64,000 nucleotides of DNA from Ziziphus jujuba (GCF_031755915.1 NC_083386.1:15547001-15611000), one strand, 5' to 3'. Positions 9,832 through 22,089 are shown, numbered from the stretch's first letter. Notes: generated from the letters alone by a model not told the origin. Numbers and translations: made by a program.

Positions 9832-10800
9832 GATGTCCTCTTGATAAGTCAAACTAAAACACTTGTTTTCTATTAAGTGTTTTAGTTGTTCAAAAAGAAC
9901 AAAGAGAATTTTTCTCATAAATAAATTTTGAATAATAATTTAAGCTGCTGTTCCATTGAAAAAAATAACCTTTTAAATAGGCTAAAATTACAGAATAATA
10001 AACCCTAAACCTACTAGGTAAATTCGGCCATCATAGAAAGAAATTAGGAAAATGGTCAAATTTTCTAACCTTTCCTAACTAAATGGGATTAATTAATTCC
10101 TTAATTTATGAAATAGGAATTAATTAATTTAAAATCAAAATAATAAAGTATCAAATTTCTTAAAATAGTTTTTCTAGCAATTAGATAAATAAAAATCAAA
10201 ATAAAAGATTAATTTCCTAAAACAAAAGTCAAATTTCAGATTAGGAAACTAGTTTACTAGTTTTACAACTAAGCTATTTGTGTCCAATAATCAGCCAGTT
10301 TAGGCTCCAAATCAGCTCAAATATATCATGTAGGATGCCAAATAGGATTAATATTGGTTCCCAGCTAGTTACCCTTGCTTGGAGGATAAGAAACATCCAT
10401 CTTAGTGCCAAATTGGTGAGTTTCGACCAAATAGAAAGGCTTGTGCACAAATGTGCTATTTAGTCACTCTTGCTTCTGCCTTGACATGATTCCATGCCTC
10501 TTGGTGATCCCAATCTCATTCATAAGCTAACAAACTCAACCCTTATTGTTTGAGACCCATAAATGCACCAAAACAGCTTGCGGGTCCGTTTCCGCCTTCA
10601 TAACTTGGATGCATAAAATGGGATTTGGATCTTCAGATATTAGCATGCCCTCTTGAGGTTTGTTCACACTTTGTATGAAACTAACAAGATTTTCCTTGAA
10701 TCTCTTAACTTGTGCCCTCGTGATTGGCTCCATCTTTATTTGTACAGGATTAGCACCCTAGCGGATAGTCAGTTGTACGGGTATGGGCGAATTCTCATCA
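9832..10800 (-). repeat. CRM-like LTR fragment, minus orientation
   Basis: This is full-type LTR sequence (with the TTAATTAATTCC block near 10092 and the long U3) abutting element B. It starts inside the R region (ataagtcaaactaaaacac) and ends with the canonical attctcatca at 10800, the U3 start on the minus strand. It could be the remaining 5' LTR of element A or the target into which B inserted; both readings fit. Confidence 0.75.
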
Positions 10801-12369
10801 AGTCTATGCCTACTTTATATTATATTTTGAAACTCCTAGTAAAAGGCGATAATGTAAATAAAAGACTTTGTCCACCCATAGTAAATAATGTAAAATGGTA
10901 TAGTGAAGGAATTCAATTGGGCATATAGATTTTTATATGGATAACCTAGATAGGAAAAATCACGAGTGTTAGCTAATACCTCTAATCTAAAAAATTCACT
11001 AATTAAGACAAAACATAAAGCCACTTAAATATTATTACCTTAAATGTAAGGAATGATACCAAGATTCCTAGCCGTTATGGTAATGGGTGATTGGTTATCT
11101 AATTCTGGATGTAGTCGCCTTAAGCCTAAATCATTGCGGATGACTATGCAGTTTGGTCTTAAAGACTTCAATTGCAAGGGCTTAACTCGTAAAAGCTTTG
11201 TTGCGACAAATCTCAAAAAGTAAAGTACAAGTATTATGAATGGAAGTGTTCAAGTACGTGGATGGTGGGAAAGCCTAATCGTTTCTCTGTAAATGGGAAA
11301 ACTTCATGGTTGGAAACCTTTAAATGTAGTGCATTAAGCCTAGACCAAACAATGACCACTCCTCACAAGGATGACTTTGCAAGCACTATCATCAAGGCCT
11401 CCCTTGTAAGGGCTCAACTCTTTGAAGCTCCATTACAACAAATCTTAGAGAGCAACAAATAGGTATGATGAAAGAAAGTATTTAGGGTGTTTGGATGGTG
11501 GGAAAATCTAAGTGTTTCTTTCTAAATGATAAAAATCAAAGATAAAAAAAACTCACAATTAAAATCTTAAGGAAAACATCAAATAAAACCTTGAAATTCT
11601 ATACTATCATCATGGGATATTTAAAAGCTTTTTCTCTCACACCAAAACTTTAAAAGTAACTAGGGTTTTATCAGAAGTGATGATATTGTTTAAATAACAT
11701 AGGGGGGTTATTCAAAAAAGGTTAAAAAAAATCAAACCAATGAATGCATCTTGTTCAAATATTGTTCGAACAACATTAGATCTAATAATGTGAAACTGAC
11801 ACATGGTAAGACATTGTTCTAACAACATAAAAAATTATTCAAACAACATTAGATCCACCAAGGAGAAATAAACATGTGGCAAAGACATTCGAACAACATC
11901 AAATCCTCTATCTTCAAATGAGACATAAGATGATTGTTCAAATAACACCCAACATTGTTCAAACAATAGGTCAAACATTGGTCAAACTATGTATCTTGAC
12001 TTCCAAAAAACTTTGTAAAATGCATTTTAAATAAAAGTCAAAATGTCCCAAGAAAAATATAAAGTAAAAATATAAAATTCAATGAAAATACAAAATGTGG
12101 AACAATATATGCCTAACTAATTAATAAATATAAATGGTCTCTAAATCACTTGTCATTACTAATTGAGATTTTTTATTAATACTCCAGGATTGCTTAAGAC
12201 AGAAACACGTTATACCTTAGTGTTTTAACTCATGAAAATTTGTCAATATATAAAATTTACCCAACAAGATTATTAAAAAACTAAGTAAATAATACACAAA
12301 ACTTATCTTAATCAAATAAAAGGTAAGCAAACTAATAAAGTGATGCCTCGGTTCTTGATTTAGCAATAA
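10801..12369. other. Noncoding interval with short repeats
   Basis: No gene is recognisable. At 11245-11310 and 11489-11530 two diverged copies of a segment containing ggatggtgggaaa occur about 240 bases apart. A cluster of TTGTTCNAACAA-like palindromes lies at 11751-11970. A conceptual frame at 11262-11462 resembles nothing I know and has no supporting context. Confidence 0.6.
11751..11970. repeat. Cluster of TTGTTCNAACAA palindromic motifs
   Basis: Six or so copies of a short near-palindrome lie within 220 bases: 11761 (attgttcgaacaacatt), 11814 (attgttctaacaacat), 11836 (ttattcaaacaacatt), 11885 (cattcgaacaacat), 11932 (ttgttcaaataac) and 11953 (attgttcaaacaatag). TTGTTCGAACAA itself is a perfect dyad. 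The origin is unknown: it may be a degenerate minisatellite or a transposon end. Confidence 0.65.
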
Positions 12370-13085
12370 CAACAAATCTCAGCTACATCTATAATTGGCC
12401 TCCTCAAAATGAGTTGTGAGGAGTTTGAAACTTTTAATTTGTCCTTCAAATAATTGAACTGAGCAGTGTAGATAGCCTTAGTAAAAAAAAAAAAAAAGAA
12501 AAAAAAAATCAACCCTTCATTGTTGGTAGGAATATGTTAAATCTCCAAAGACTTATTAAAGACTTCATCTCTCCCAAAATGCATGTTCATCTCAATATGT
12601 TTGGTTTGTGCTTGTAAAATTGGATACGCTGCTAAGACAATGGACATAATTGTTATTGCATTGTACTAGGGTCCAAATGCGTTTCTTTAGCTAAATTTTG
12701 AATCCAATAAGTTTATGTTGTATCTATGCTAAATCCTCGTATTTTGCATGAATAACAAATCTGGCCATGACATGATGCTTCTTAGGACAACAACTAATCA
12801 AATTGGGACCAAGAAACAATAAATAATCATTGAAGGATCTTTTATGACATTAGGATTTGTAGCCCAATTAGCAAATACAAAACCATGTAGCAGTAGAAGC
12901 AACAGTTATGCTCTATTGTTAGTCTCAAATCATAGGAAAAAAGTGTCCTTAAAGTATCTTAGCAACCTTTTTAGTGTTCCTCAATGAATGATAGTTTAGG
13001 CATACCTAAGCTGACTTGGTTTACTAATAGATGTTAGGTTGAATAATAATCAAGTATTGTAAAGCTCCAATAGTATTTCTATATG
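12370..13085 (-). pseudogene. Ty1/copia RT-end / RNase H relic
   Basis: Minus-strand translation, in broken frames, gives the order typical of copia RNase H: GALQYL, a LGPNLIS word followed by KKHHVMAR (matching the usual LFLGxNxISW-SKKQxxVARSSAEAEY), and a TKHIExxxHFGRExV-like stretch near 12580, ending in a KDKLKVSN-like C-terminus near 12440. Stops are frequent and an A-rich tract interrupts it at 12484-12508. RT core, integrase and LTRs are not visible. It abuts the 5' LTR of the next element at 13086 and may be cut by it. Confidence 0.7.
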
Positions 13086-13744
13086 TGTGAGTTTAATCCT
13101 TAAAACCTTTATAAAAATGTGCTTACTGGTTTGAAATTGTGAAAGAATATAGGAGAATAGAAGCTACAGTTTGATGGGTTATTTGGCTTTGGTAGACTAG
13201 TGTTGTTTATGGAGCTGGTAATATGACAATTGTATTTCCACATTGGCATAACTATTGAATTCACTTAAAAGAAGCTATGTCATTTTGTTTTTTAATTTGT
13301 TGTGACATGTTGGTGCCACATCATAAACAAAAGAATGTGTTTTGAGAGAGGGAGTCCACAAGATATACATGGGCCTTGTTCAAGTAAAAAGACAAAGAGT
13401 TGGTTGCTTCTTCATCTAGATTGAGAAAGTTTAGATCAATTTTAGAGAGAGAAATTCCAAAGCTCTTCACTAGTTTTCTGCACCTTGTGTCTTTGTGTGA
13501 GATAGAGTGGTTTCTTAGGGAAATAAATGAGTGAAATGTATTTAGGGCTTTGAAATTGGTTTTTTAGGTTTCTTATGTGAGATCACCATTGTTGATCTGA
13601 ATTAGAACTTGTAAACATATACAATTTTATATAGTGTAGAAGCTTCACACCGGAGCATGAGGATGTGGGTCGATTTCAACTGAACTTGATAAATTTATGT
13701 GTTGGTTCTAGATTTAAGTTCTTGAATTTTGTTCTTAGAATTCA
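13086..13744 (+). repeat. 5' LTR of Tork-like element
   Basis: Runs TGTGAGTTTAATCC ... TTAGAATTCA (TG...CA ends), 659 bases, and pairs with 17842-18529. The tacaattttatatag word near 13620 is shared by both LTRs. Confidence 0.85.
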
Positions 13745-13750
13745 AAAAAT

Positions 13751-13762
13751 TGGTATAAGAGC
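13751..13762 (+). other. Primer-binding site (tRNA-Met type)
   Basis: TGGTATAAGAGC lies six bases after the LTR end and differs at one position from TGGTATCAGAGC, the usual complement of the plant initiator tRNA-Met 3' end. Confidence 0.8.
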
Positions 13763-13843
13763 TTGTGTGCTCGATCTTTGATGCTTATTCTTTGAGTCTT
13801 GATCATCTAAGTTTCTGTGATTGGGTTCTTGGAATCATTGACA

Positions 13844-14452
13844 ATGTCCGCCAAACTCGAAATGGAGATTTTCAATGGAAAAGGCAATTTCTTGCTTTGG
13901 TGCAAGAAGATAGAAGTCGTGTTGGTTCAATTGAAGGTTGAAAAGGCCATTGATAATTCCTTTGCTGCAAATGTTCCAGAGGATAAACGTTCAGAGATTT
14001 ACAAAATTATGATGAGTACCATCATTCTACATCTTTCAGACAACGTATTGAGGAAAGTTGATGAAGTTAACAACACCACTGAGATGTGGGCAAAATTAGA
14101 GCAGCTTTATTTGGTGAGATCTTTTCCAGATCGTATTCTTTTACTTGAAAAATTCTTTGGTTTTAAAATGGATGTCTTTAAGGATTTAGATGCTAATTTA
14201 GACACTTTTAATAAATTGATTTTTAGTCTTACTAGTTACAAATTTGATTTTAGTGATGAACATAATGCTGTCAGTTTGTTGAATTCATTACCTGAGACTT
14301 ACAGAAAGGTTAAAAATGGCATTAAATATGGTAAAGATACTTTGCCATTAGACACAGTGGTGAATACTTTGAAGTCTAGAGACTTTGAATTAAAATATGA
14401 GTTTAAAGGGGAAGGACTTGCTGTGAGAGATAGAAGTACTACTAGGAATTAG
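13844..14452 (+). CDS. Tork-like gag (truncated open frame)
   Basis: A 202-codon frame from ATG at 13844 (MSAKLEMEIF); nine upstream in-frame codons are not needed and the family normally starts at this point. It contains FNGKGNFLLWCKKIEVVL, the word pattern of copia gag (UBN2-like), then TEMWAKLEQLYLVRSF, LLNSLPETYRKVKNGI and TVVNTLKSRDFELK. This is the capsid-like part. A stop at 14450 cuts it just before the zinc knuckle, which continues downstream as CKKEGHFIKYCFKKKK near 14540. It is a fragment of a former gag-pol frame, not a stand-alone gene. Confidence 0.75.
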   Translation: MSAKLEMEIFNGKGNFLLWCKKIEVVLVQLKVEKAIDNSFAANVPEDKRSEIYKIMMSTIILHLSDNVLRKVDEVNNTTEMWAKLEQLYLVRSFPDRILLLEKFFGFKMDVFKDLDANLDTFNKLIFSLTSYKFDFSDEHNAVSLLNSLPETYRKVKNGIKYGKDTLPLDTVVNTLKSRDFELKYEFKGEGLAVRDRSTTRN

Positions 14453-15640
14453 GGTCAAAATGATCATAGGAGCAAGTATAGAGAAATTTCAAAGTCTAAG
14501 TCTTGAATTAGATGTAAGAAGTGTTTTTAATGTAAGAAAGAAGGACATTTTATTAAGTATTGTTTTAAGAAAAAGAAAGATAAGAAAGAAAAGAACTACG
14601 AAAGTGGAGATTTTGCTATAGCCTTCACAGATTCAGATACTATTGAGGTGTTAATTGTAACATTTGACCATCATAACTCTAAGTGGGTTATAGATTCATG
14701 GTATTCTTTTCACATGTGACCAAACTTAAAGTGTTTTCAATTCTATACAAAATATGATGGTGGCCATGTCTTGTTGGGTAATAATTTGTCATATCAAATG
14801 GTAGAAATAGGCAACCTTTAATTATAAAATTTTGATGGAAATGTGGAAACTTTATCTTTTATGAGACATGTGCCTAATTTTATAAGAAATTTGTTATAAC
14901 TTGGTATGCTTGATGAATCTAGTTACTCTTGTAAGATTGAAAGTGAAAGCATGAAAATTACAACAGGTTCTTTTGTTGCAATGAAAGGCATTAAGAAAAA
15001 TGGATTGTATGTTTTATGTGGTAAAGTTGTTATGAATTCTAGTAATGTATCTGTAGCATCATTAATTGATAAAACTGATCTATGGCATAAGAGATTAAGT
15101 CATATTAGTGAGAAATGTTTGTATTATTTGAACAAAATGAATGTTTTTGCCAAGGATATGGCCAACAAGTTTAATTTTTCTAAAAATTGTGTTATTGGAA
15201 AACAACATAGGTTGAGTTTTAACTTGAGTACAAGTAAAGCTAAATCTGTGTTAGATTATGTGTATACTAACTTATAAGGCCCTACTAAAGTACAAATACA
15301 AAGTAGAAATAAATATCTTCTTTCTATAATTGATGATCACTCTAGAAAATTTTGGATTTATTTGTTAAAGTCAAAGAAGAGGCTTTTACAAAATTTAAAG
15401 AGTGGAATTGCTAGTTGAAAACCGAACTACTAAGCTTGTTAAAGCTTTGAGAACTGATAATTGTTTGGAATTTTACAATAAAAAAATTGATGACTTCTGT
15501 AAAAATCATAGCATTTTGAGGCATAGGACTATTAAGCACATACCACAACAAAATAGTGTAGCTGAAAGAATGCATAGAACATTGCTTAATAAAGTTAGAT
15601 GTATGATGTTAGTGTCTTCTGGTTTACCTAATATGTTCTA
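14453..15640 (+). pseudogene. Tork-like zinc knuckle, protease and integrase
   Basis: In order: a zinc knuckle (CKKEGHFIKYC, 14530-14570); the protease region with WVIDS near 14686, where the third residue of the D-S/T-G triad has become Trp; the pre-integrase domain with LWHKRLSHISEKCLYYL (HHCC His pair, around 15080-15120) and NCVIGKQHR; then integrase core words IIDDHSRKFWIY near 15330, ALRTDNCLEFYN and HIPQQNSVAERMHRT at 15402-15641. The catalytic Asp and Glu of the later motifs are present. Stops occur after VYTNL at 15277, and a frame change precedes MELLVENRT. Confidence 0.8.
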
Positions 15641-17640
15641 GGGTGAAGATGTTATGCCAGCTATGCAATTAGTGAATTTGTTACCCTCTACTGTACTTGA
15701 TTTTAAAACACCAAAACAATTTGGATTGGTAAGAAACCAAATTATTCAAATTTTAGATATTTTGGGTGTGCTGTCCATGGTCATCAATTTAAGGGAGAAT
15801 TAGAACCTAGGACTGTTAAATGTGTATTCCTAGGCTATCCACAAGGTGCCAAGGGGTATAGATTATGGGTTAAAGAAAATCAAAGGTTTAAAATGATTAT
15901 TAATAGGGATGTGATATTTGAAGAGAATACTATGCCTGGCAAAGTTATTAATCATGTCAGTATTAAAACCAATAAACAATTGAAGACAAGGTAGCTTGAA
16001 TTATTCTCTAAGGTGGAGATTCAAGAAGCTACTAAAGGAGATGATGGCTTTCAAATGGAGGCTATTGTTGAACCTGAAGAACTTGTTATTTTTTAGCAAC
16101 AAGCATCTGAACAATTTGATGAAGAATCAGATGAAGAACAACCTATATAACCTTTACCAAGATCAAATCAAAGGAGATTTACTTCACGAAGTTATTTGCT
16201 TACTCGAGATAGAGAAAAGAGATAGATCAAGCCTAACAAGACATATAGGTATGTAGATTACAAAGCTTATGCTTTTATAACTTTTCAGGATTTGACAAAC
16301 AACGAGCCTAAGACTTATACTGAAGTAATTAAGTCAAAGCAAGCAGCTTAGTGAAAGGAAACAATGGTTGAAGAAATGAAATCATTGCATATGAATAAAA
16401 ACTTGGCTTTTGGTTCTATCCCCATCAAATCAATGAGTTGTGGATTGTCAGTGAGATTTAAGGCAAGAATTATGGCAAAAATTTTCACACAAGTCAAAGG
16501 TATTGATTACAATACACAACAATCAGGACTATGTTAACTTCAGTGACATAATTTAATTGGTAGCTAGAGTAACTTAATGTAAAAACTACATTTTTACATG
16601 GAGAGTTGGAAGAAACAATATATATGAGACAACCTGAGAGCTTTGAAATTGAGCAAAAGAGCGGAGAGCTTATGTGTATGGTCTTAAACAATCAGCAAGA
16701 CAATGGTATAGGAGATTTGACCCTTTTATGGTGAAAATTGGTTTCATAAGGAGCAGCTTTGATAGTTATTTATACTTTAAAGACATTGTGAGTGACAAAG
16801 CAGTATATCTATTTCTTTATGTGGATGATATGCTAATTACAGGTCCAAATCTTAAGATTATACAGTCAATTAAAGAGCTACTTAATTCCGAGTTTGATAA
16901 GAAGGATCTTGGTCCAGCTAAAAAGATTTTGGGAATCTCAATTCTAAAAAATAGGAAGAAGTTAGAAATGAAGTTGTTATAGTCATCATATATACAAAAA
17001 GTTATCTTACAATTTTCAATGGAGAATGCTAAAGTGGCAAATGTGCCACTTTGAAGGCATTTTAAGTTGTCTATTGATAAATGTCCAACCATAAATCAAG
17101 AAAGAGAATATAGGCTAAAAGTTCCCTATTCTAATGTAGTTGGTTCTGTGATGTACCTCATGATATGCACTAGACTAGATATGGCATTTTCTATTGTGTA
17201 TTGAGCAAGTATATGGCCAATCCAGGAAGAGATCATTAGAAAGCAATGAAGTGACTTATGAGATATCTTAAAAAATAGCAAATTAAGGATATAATTTTCA
17301 AAGGAAATCAAAAAGAAGTTGAGTTAAATGGTTACCTAGATTCGGATTATACAGAAGATAGGGACAAAAGGAGGTCTATTTCTTCATATACTTTTACTCT
17401 ATGTAGGAACAGTGTGAGTTGGAAATCTCAACTACAACTTGTAGTAGCTTTATCAACAACTTAGCAGAATATATAACCATATCTAAGGCTACTAAGGAAG
17501 CAATATGGCCTAAAGGTCTAGCCAAGATATAATGTTGTATTCTAACAGCCAGAGTGTAATTCATCTATGCAAAAATCTTGTTTTTCATGAGAGGTCTAAA
17601 CATATCCAAGTGAAGTATCATTTTATCCAAAATATGATTT
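15641..17640 (+). pseudogene. Tork-like reverse transcriptase and RNase H
   Basis: After integrase the frame is broken repeatedly until a clear RT block at 16674-16982: MYGLKQSARQWYRRFDPFM, YLFLYVDDMLITGPN with the catalytic Asp pair, then FDKKDLGPAKKILGISIL. RNase H is seen only in pieces between about 17100 and 17640 (MYLMICTRLDMAF, a SSYTFTLCRNSVSWKSQ-like stretch near 17380 and SKHIQVKYHFI near 17600). Stops are scattered throughout. The polypurine tract aggtggagata follows at 17831-17841. Confidence 0.8.
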
Positions 17641-17841
17641 CATAGCAAGTGTTTAAGTTGGAGAAAATTCCAACTCAGTTTAACCCATTAGATATGGGAA
17701 CAAAAATCTTGTCTATGATAAGTTTAATGCCTGTAAAAGCTTGCTTAGGATTAGAGCAAGCTAGTCTTGAAGAAAGTTGAAATTGCTGGGATGGTGTTTG
17801 AGTTTATGCATGTGTTATGCTTTGAGGATTAGGTGGAGATA

Positions 17842-18529
17842 TGTGAGAATTTCATCGTCAAAACCTCTGTAAAAGTGTGTTTACTGGTTTGAAATTGTCA
17901 AAAAATAGAAGTTGCAATTTAATGGGTTATTTGGCTTTAGTAGAATAACATTGTTTATGGAGACAATTGTATTGCCACATAAAAAGAACTATTGAGTTCA
18001 CTTAAGAGATGCCATGTTGTTTTGTTTTTTAATCTATTGTAATAGATTTAGTGCCACATCATAAACAAAAGGATGTGCTTTGAGAGAGGTAGTCCACAAG
18101 ATATACATGGGTTTTCTTCAAGTAAAAAGAAAGAGAGCTGGTCATCTTCTTCATCTAGAGTGAGAAATTTTCAGATCAATTTTATGAAGAGAGATTGCAA
18201 AGTTCTTTATGGGTTTTATGCACCTTGTGTCTTTGTGTGAGATAGAGCAGTTTCCTTGGGAAACAAATGAGTGAAGGCGTATTTGGGGATTTGGGATTAG
18301 TTTTTTGGGTTTCTTGTGTAAGATCACCATTATTGGTCTGAATTAGAGCTTCTAAATATATACAATTTTATATAGTACAGAAGCTTCGCACTAAAGCACG
18401 AGGACTTATTGTATATGTTGCGAAAGCTTCACACTGAAGCATGAGGACATAAGTAGATTTAGACCAAACCTCGATAAATTTCTATGTTGCTTTTAGATTT
18501 AGGTTCTTGAATTTTGTTCGTAGAATTCA
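17842..18529 (+). repeat. 3' LTR of Tork-like element
   Basis: Runs TGTGAGAATTTCATCG ... GTAGAATTCA, 688 bases. It is longer than the 5' LTR mainly because a 43-base unit (aagcttc(g/a)cact(a/g)aagc) is present twice, at 18381-18423 and 18424-18448 onward; the 5' LTR has it once near 13641. Confidence 0.85.
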
Positions 18530-21500
18530 TAACACTATATATTTCAAAATCATCAAAAAGGTAACCATCATTTAAACAAAAACTTTTACTTTAACTAAGA
18601 AAGTTATAGGATGATTTAGCCTTATCCATTTTTGTTTTCCTTAAATGATTGGTAACATACTTAGCTTGATTTAAGTAGTTGATAGTAGCAATTAATGGTT
18701 TCCTTATGTGTTCTTTATCTTTCTCCAAGCACTAGTAGTTACTTATGGAAAAGGAAGTGGATTTAGCCAAAAGGTATTATGTTGACTGTAGAAGAACTTA
18801 TGAATGAATGAAGTTTATTCCTAATTAATCTTGATCTTTATCTCTTTATCTCTTTCTCTTTTACTTATTTCTTCTATTCTTTTCTATCTAAAACTGCTTT
18901 TTTCCTTTTGGTGAAAAAGAATGTATCAAAAGGATTTTTTTTTTTTTTTGGGTTAAATGGACAATTCACATGTTTTTGCATAGTTTAGGGGTGCAAGTGC
19001 AAAAAAAAAAACAAAAAAATTGAAAATGAAAATGACCCACATAAATGGCATGTGATAGTTAGCACATTTAATAGTAAAAAGCAAAACAGTGTCAATATTA
19101 TATGTTATGGTGCATACTTATAAAGTTTAAAGGGTACTAGCCATATGTTATGGTGCACACTTATAAAGTTTAAAGGGTACTAGCACCGGTTTAAAAAATT
19201 AAGGAGCAAAATGTTACAACTCTAATAGTTTAAAAGAGAGCAATGTAATAAACCCAAGGATTTAAATCGTTTCTTTGCAATTTATTTTCCTCAAAGTAGC
19301 AAATGGGTATGATTAAAAAAATGCAAAGAAAAAAAAAAGTGGGTTATAAATTGAGTCCGTTGGCATTAAGAGCTAAAGGATGTAATCTCCATTACTGCAA
19401 AATTTACTACTTTGACATCCAACATTTTGTACCATTTTTTTTTTTCTTCCAAATCCATAAGAAATGTATAGTAAAGTCTTTTCTTTTTTAAAATAATTTT
19501 TGACTATCTTCAAACTGTTTCTATATATATATATATTTTTATTCTGAATAGAAATTAGAAATATTCATTCTTCAAAAAGTTCAAAAAGTATGTGTAAATG
19601 AGCCAAGTCAAGTTGAGTATTAGTATTCAAATTTGAATCAACGAGTTTAGCCATGCACAAGTTAGGCTTAAGCTAATCAAATTTTGAAATAAATGAATTA
19701 AGCTCAACTTGACTTGTTCATGAAAAGCTCAAAATTATTTCAGCATAATTGATTGTAGTATAAAACTTAAAAAGTTGAATATTTATTTTTTAAATAAATA
19801 CTTTAACATTAATAATTAATAAATTTCATTTATTCTATTAACTTTATTGTAAGATTAATTTGTTCTCAAAAAATTTAAATTTAATATATAAATATATTGT
19901 TTATGCATCACATATATTCAGTGAGTTTAAATTCATAATATAATTTTATATAGATATACATATAAATAACAATTTTGAGGTGATGCTCGATTTATTATTC
20001 AAGATTGTTTCGCAAACTTCTTTTCTTATTCAAGATTGACTCTTCTTCTTTTTTTTCTTTTTTCTTTTTTTATCTTTTTTGTAAGTTGAGTTCGAGCAAG
20101 CTAAAATAAAGTTGAGTTAAGGCAAATGATGAGCTATTTGAAGCTATTTATAGCCTTTATTATAAAAGTAAATGAAAGTAATATTTAATGCTATGGTGTC
20201 TATGTTTATTAAGTGCAGTTATAAAAAGTAATGTTACATATACTAAATATATGTATTGAAATATGTATCAAATGTCATGTATTAATATTTTATTGGTTAA
20301 TATATCATCATAACTTAGTTATAGACAAATGAACACTTGAAATAAAAAAAATCAATAAATAAATAACTATAACTAAATATAAGTCAATCAAATATTGACA
20401 CATGACACTTGATACACATCTTCATACTTTTTTTAATACCTCTAGTATTATATATTAGAGAATAACTTTATATAGAAATTTGTTAAACTAATATAAAAAG
20501 AAAAAAATGTTGCCATACATTGTCTTAATGACCACATAATATTAAATCCTTAAAAGTTTAAATAAAATTTAGATGAGGAGAGAATCCACATCCTTAAATA
20601 ATTGATGTCTTGAATGCATATATTTCCATACGCCACTTACTTATTTATTTCTCAAAAGAAAACAAAAACAAAAAAAATGATTTTTTTTCATATTTATTTG
20701 AAATTTTTAATTCTTCTTTTCCTAATAAAAGAAGTTCCTATGAGAAACCCACCAACCCCATGCTATTTAATTGCTTTTGTAGTTGGTAGGATGTTGTACT
20801 GTTGAGGGTTTGTGTCCCACCTATCTCTCCCTCCCCAAATCGGTCCATTTCAGACGTCCAAAAAAAAAAGTCTGTCCATTTCTCAATCATATATGTCTCT
20901 TAACTTCTCTAAACTTATCAAGGTTTTTCGCTTGATTAAAATAAATATTTAATATATTTTATTTGTTATTTGTCTAAAGTTTCATCTCCAACCTTATCTG
21001 AACCTCCATCCACTTTGCCAAATCTTAACATAGCCAATATATATATTAAAAAAGAATCATGTTGACGGTAGAATGATTTAATAATTTTAACCTCAAGTTT
21101 TTTTTATTATTAATTTTTAAATTATATTAACAACTATGATTTAAAATTTAAAAATTGTCCAATATATATTTTATAATATATTGAAATTTTATATAGAAAA
21201 AGCAAACCATGTTGAAACTTGATGATTAATAAAATAAAATTAAAATTAAAATTTCAATCTTTCATAAAATCTAAAAGGTGAAAAAAAAAAAAAAAGAAAT
21301 TGTGCTGATATTAATAATGTTATTCGAGCTTGACTCTCTGTGGAAAAACTATCAAAAAGAAAATAGTAAAAAACTGACAGGTTACCTTGACGTGTAAATG
21401 CTATTATTTATTTATTGAAAGGAGGTCATGACCACATAAAAGGCAATTCATACCAAACCCATCTTACCTTTGTAATTTGCATAAAAATTATTGATTTCCT

Positions 21501-22084
21501 ATCAACCATCATTATATAGTTAATTTTCATAAAAAGATGGTGGGTTTCAGATGAAAAATTTTAGTCTTTTTATTTTTTTATTTTAAGGTTAAATAATGTA
21601 ATATATATTTATATATATACATAGAACATTACTTCATATACAAGCTAATGTTATATATTGTTCCTTTTGACAAATAATGTTATTGATTACATAATATGAT
21701 TACTTAGATAATGGAAAGATAAATCTATGATTTTATTTGAACAAAAAGTTGTAGGAGAAGATCAAATTCTCACGTATGTGAGATAGATTTCGACGGGGTT
21801 TTTAGGTGTTGTAAATAATGCATATAATAAAGTTGTAAATAATGCATTTAATTAAAAGTATTCTTTATTTTGTAAAGCGAACCATGTGAGTAATTTATCG
21901 ATAAGATCCATAGCTTTCATATTTATTGCAAGAAATTGAAAAGTGAAAGAGATCCTAAAAGCTACCTAACCATGAATTCCCATGTGCTGTTATTACCATC
22001 CATTTATATTTAATACACATTTTCTTTTTTGCGATATTAAAGATGAGGATTGAACCTGAGCTGTTTTTTCAAGTTACTATCCCA
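18530..22084. other. AT-rich noncoding interval
   Basis: No coding sequence can be supported. It contains a 43-base direct tandem duplication (19100-19142 and 19143-19183, tatgttatggtgca... block), an inverted pair of aagtcaagttgag / ctcaacttgact words at 19604 and 19704 with a related word near 20085, and homopolymer tracts (18940, 20050, 21278). Conceptual frames here are A/T-tract artefacts. Confidence 0.6.
19100..19183 (+). repeat. 43-bp tandem duplication
   Basis: Two adjacent copies of a 43-base unit starting atatgttatggtgca and ending gggtactag; they differ at a single base (gcatac / gcacac) plus the end. Confidence 0.85.
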
Positions 22085-22089
22085 GAAAC

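Larger units (their letters stand above)
13086..18529 (+). mobile_element. Degenerate Tork-like Ty1/copia element
   Basis: A plus-strand element with a 5' LTR (13086-13744), a primer-binding site (13751-13762), gag, protease, integrase, RT and RNase H in copia order, a polypurine tract (17831-17841) and a 3' LTR (17842-18529). RT words (MYGLKQSARQWYRRFD, LFLYVDDMLI, DLGPAKKILG) are close to those of the Tnt1/Tork clade. LTRs are alike but carry many substitutions and indels, and the body is full of stops, so the insertion is old. I see no clear target duplication: left flank atatg, right flank taaca. Confidence 0.85.

Noticed and set aside
10800..13085. Possible host gene upstream of the Tork-like element
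   Set aside because: The only protein similarity is to copia RNase H on the minus strand; the rest has no coding signal.
13081..18534. Target duplication for the Tork-like element
   Set aside because: Flanks atatg and taaca do not match; shifting the boundary by a few bases did not give a convincing pair.
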